Positions 5,941-6,786 of a DNA stretch of 6,786 nucleotides are shown here, in pieces. A program made the position numbers and the translations under genes. Position 1 is the first letter of the stretch; every line of letters starts with the position of its first letter. This DNA comes from an uncultured Rikenellaceae bacterium (GTDB taxonomy: Bacteria > Bacteroidota > Bacteroidia > Bacteroidales > Rikenellaceae), in the NCBI GenBank assembly GCA_947054185.1, contig CAMRVW010000110.1, positions 1-6,786 on the forward strand. Reading direction: 5' to 3'. Under the pieces are notes generated by a model, which was not told where the DNA came from, ran no database searches, and worked only from the letters and a program-made list of their open reading frames with translations.

Positions 5941-5996
5941 TATGATATAAAGCTGCTTCGGTTCAGGTCTCACACCTTTATATCATATTTTCGTTT
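5941..5996 (+). terminator. Terminator-like AT-rich stem-loop with T run
   Basis: TATGATATAAAG (5941-5952) and CTTTATATCATA (5976-5987) are perfectly complementary over 12 bp around a 23-base loop, followed by TTTTCGTTTTTT. The flanking AAAACG and CGTTTT could extend the stem imperfectly. The T run favours rightward termination, but no rightward gene is seen just upstream, so it may be a repeat-borne or bidirectional element. Confidence 0.4.
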
Positions 5997-6129
5997 TTTG
6001 CCCTGAGGGTTGGGGGCCTTATATTCAAACACGGGTCATGGCTCTTGCGGAAAGGATGTGGAGGCAGGGCGGCAAGCATAAACGGAAACAGTGCGGTAAA
6101 ATATTGGCGGGCGTTTCTAAGGCTGAGGG

Positions 6130-6148
6130 GGCCGACCGCAGGTCGGCC
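6130..6148. other. Perfect G/C hairpin
   Basis: GGCCGACC (6130-6137) and GGTCGGCC (6141-6148) form an 8-bp perfect stem around GCA. There is no following T run, so it is not an intrinsic terminator. Confidence 0.5.
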
Positions 6149-6233
6149 TCATGGGGCGCGGATTCGGGGTGAGGGATATGATTTTGGCGTTGGGCGGGAG
6201 AGTGTGAGCGCTTGTGTGGCTTGCGCGGAGAAC

Positions 6234-6490
6234 GTGCCTTTTTGCATGATGGAGAGCGGAACGGGGCCTGCGGAGGGCAGGGCGGGGAGGTGATGAACTT
6301 AACGGTTTTGCTTATGTCACTGTCTTATAATTGCTGTGCGGGGTTGCAGCCCTCCGTTGGCGGAGGCTCCGGGCCGCTCGGGATTCGTTACCTCGTCCCG
6401 TTCACAAGAAATTTGTGTTTACTCCACACTTCGTGTGTCGGATATAAGGAAGAGTGTGCGGTTTCGTTTCATTCAGACCGCGCTGTGGGC
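6234..6490. repeat. Structured repeat B, copy 2
   Basis: It is the same family as 2101-2340. The head GTGCCTTTTTGC (6234) is shared with copy 3. GGAGAGCGGAACGGGGCCTG starts at 6251, and the CTTATGTCACTG box with TATAAT lies at 6311-6331. Stem CTCCG/CGGAG has a TTGG loop. Stem H2 is CGGGA (6379-6383) with TCCCG (6396-6400), plus a possible T-G wobble pair. Stem H3 is CACAC/GTGTG (6425-6429 with 6433-6437). A GCGGT/ACCGC stem ends the unit. Confidence 0.72.
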
Positions 6491-6538
6491 TCGAGGAACG
6501 AGGGTCGCATCGGCGTGGAGGTCGGGAGAGTGATGATA

Positions 6539-6786
6539 GTGCCTTTTGCGAGACGGAGAGCGGAACGGAGCCTGCGGAGGGCAGGGCGTGAAAGAGATGT
6601 GCCAACAGGTTTGCCTAAGTCACTGTACTATAATTGCTCACCGTGTTGCGGCCCTCCGTTGGGGGAGGCTGCGGGCCGCTCGGGCTATCGTTCCTCAGCC
6701 CGTTTACAAGGAATAGGCTTACGGCATACTTCGTAATGCCGGGTATAAGGAATTGTTATGCGGTTTCGTTTCACTCAGACCACTGT
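6539..6786. repeat. Structured repeat B, copy 3 (runs to the window edge)
   Basis: It begins 305 bases after copy 2 in direct orientation. The head GTGCCTTTTGC (6539) and GGAGAGCGGAACGGAGCCTG (6555) are followed by CCTAAGTCACTG and TATAAT. Stem H2 here is CGGGCT (6681-6686) with AGCCCG (6697-6702), and H3 is GGCATAC (6723-6729) with GTAATGCC (6733-6740) around TTC. Both stems differ from copies 1a and 2 by paired changes that preserve pairing. The copy may continue past the window. Confidence 0.7.

Larger units (their letters stand above)
5771..6233. other. Non-coding G-rich stretch with hairpins
   Basis: No convincing gene is present; the open frames here have repeat-like or low-complexity translations. 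The stretch holds GGGG-N6-CCCC followed by TTTT (5894-5911), a larger AT-rich stem-loop at 5941-5987, and GGCCGACC/GGTCGGCC (6130-6137 with 6141-6148) around a GCA loop. The G/C-rich words resemble those in the B repeats without aligning along their length. Confidence 0.5.

Noticed and set aside
5628..5945. 105-codon rightward open frame over the tandem repeat
   Set aside because: The Lys/Arg/Ser-rich peptide derives from the short tandem repeat and runs into G/C-rich hairpins; no family resemblance.
6212..6736. 174-codon open frame across B copies 2 and 3
   Set aside because: Same reason; the frame changes between two tandem copies of one repeat.

Overview
The window looks like Bacteroidales chromosome, probably from a gut-type species. 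The evidence is a secreted GH20 hexosaminidase with a Bacteroidetes-style leader, promoter-like elements of the TTTG / TAnnTTTG type, weak or absent Shine-Dalgarno sequences, and an accessory gene pair plus C-type-lectin variable repeats typical of Bacteroidales diversity-generating retroelements (DGRs). I cannot name a genus from sequence alone.

Left third (1-1273): a G/T-rich non-coding leader is followed by two short overlapping rightward genes. The first encodes a small protein resembling the N-terminal mismatch-recognition domain of MutS (the 'MSL' type of DGR accessory protein). The second encodes a four-helix-bundle protein of the Avd type. Both are known as partners of a DGR reverse transcriptase, but no reverse transcriptase and no full-length variable target gene lie in the window.

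Middle (1394-3457): four copies (R1-R4) of a unit of about 280 bases follow. Each has near-constant flanks around a variable, Asn-codon-rich core that reads as the C-terminal ligand-binding part of a C-type-lectin (formylglycine-generating-enzyme-like) DGR target protein. None is attached to a gene: in-frame stops close each frame 4-12 codons before the conserved start of the core. They look like several template repeats or a bank of silent variable-region cassettes. A 0.7-kb segment with two copies of an unrelated structured repeat (B) sits between R2 and R3, with the R unit-boundary sequence on both sides. A perfect 15-bp stem followed by T residues closes the array on the right.

Right half (3477-6786): a leftward GH20 gene converges on the array. 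Upstream of it is a 2.5-copy tandem repeat in which every unit carries a Bacteroidetes promoter-like sequence pointing at the GH20 gene. The last kilobase has no convincing gene. It holds several hairpins and two more B repeats in tandem. The B copies keep the same hairpins through paired base changes, which suggests a structured RNA or mobile DNA family rather than a protein.

The most interesting part is 445-3457: a DGR accessory operon feeding directly into a bank of variable-region units, with the reverse transcriptase and target apparently elsewhere or lost.
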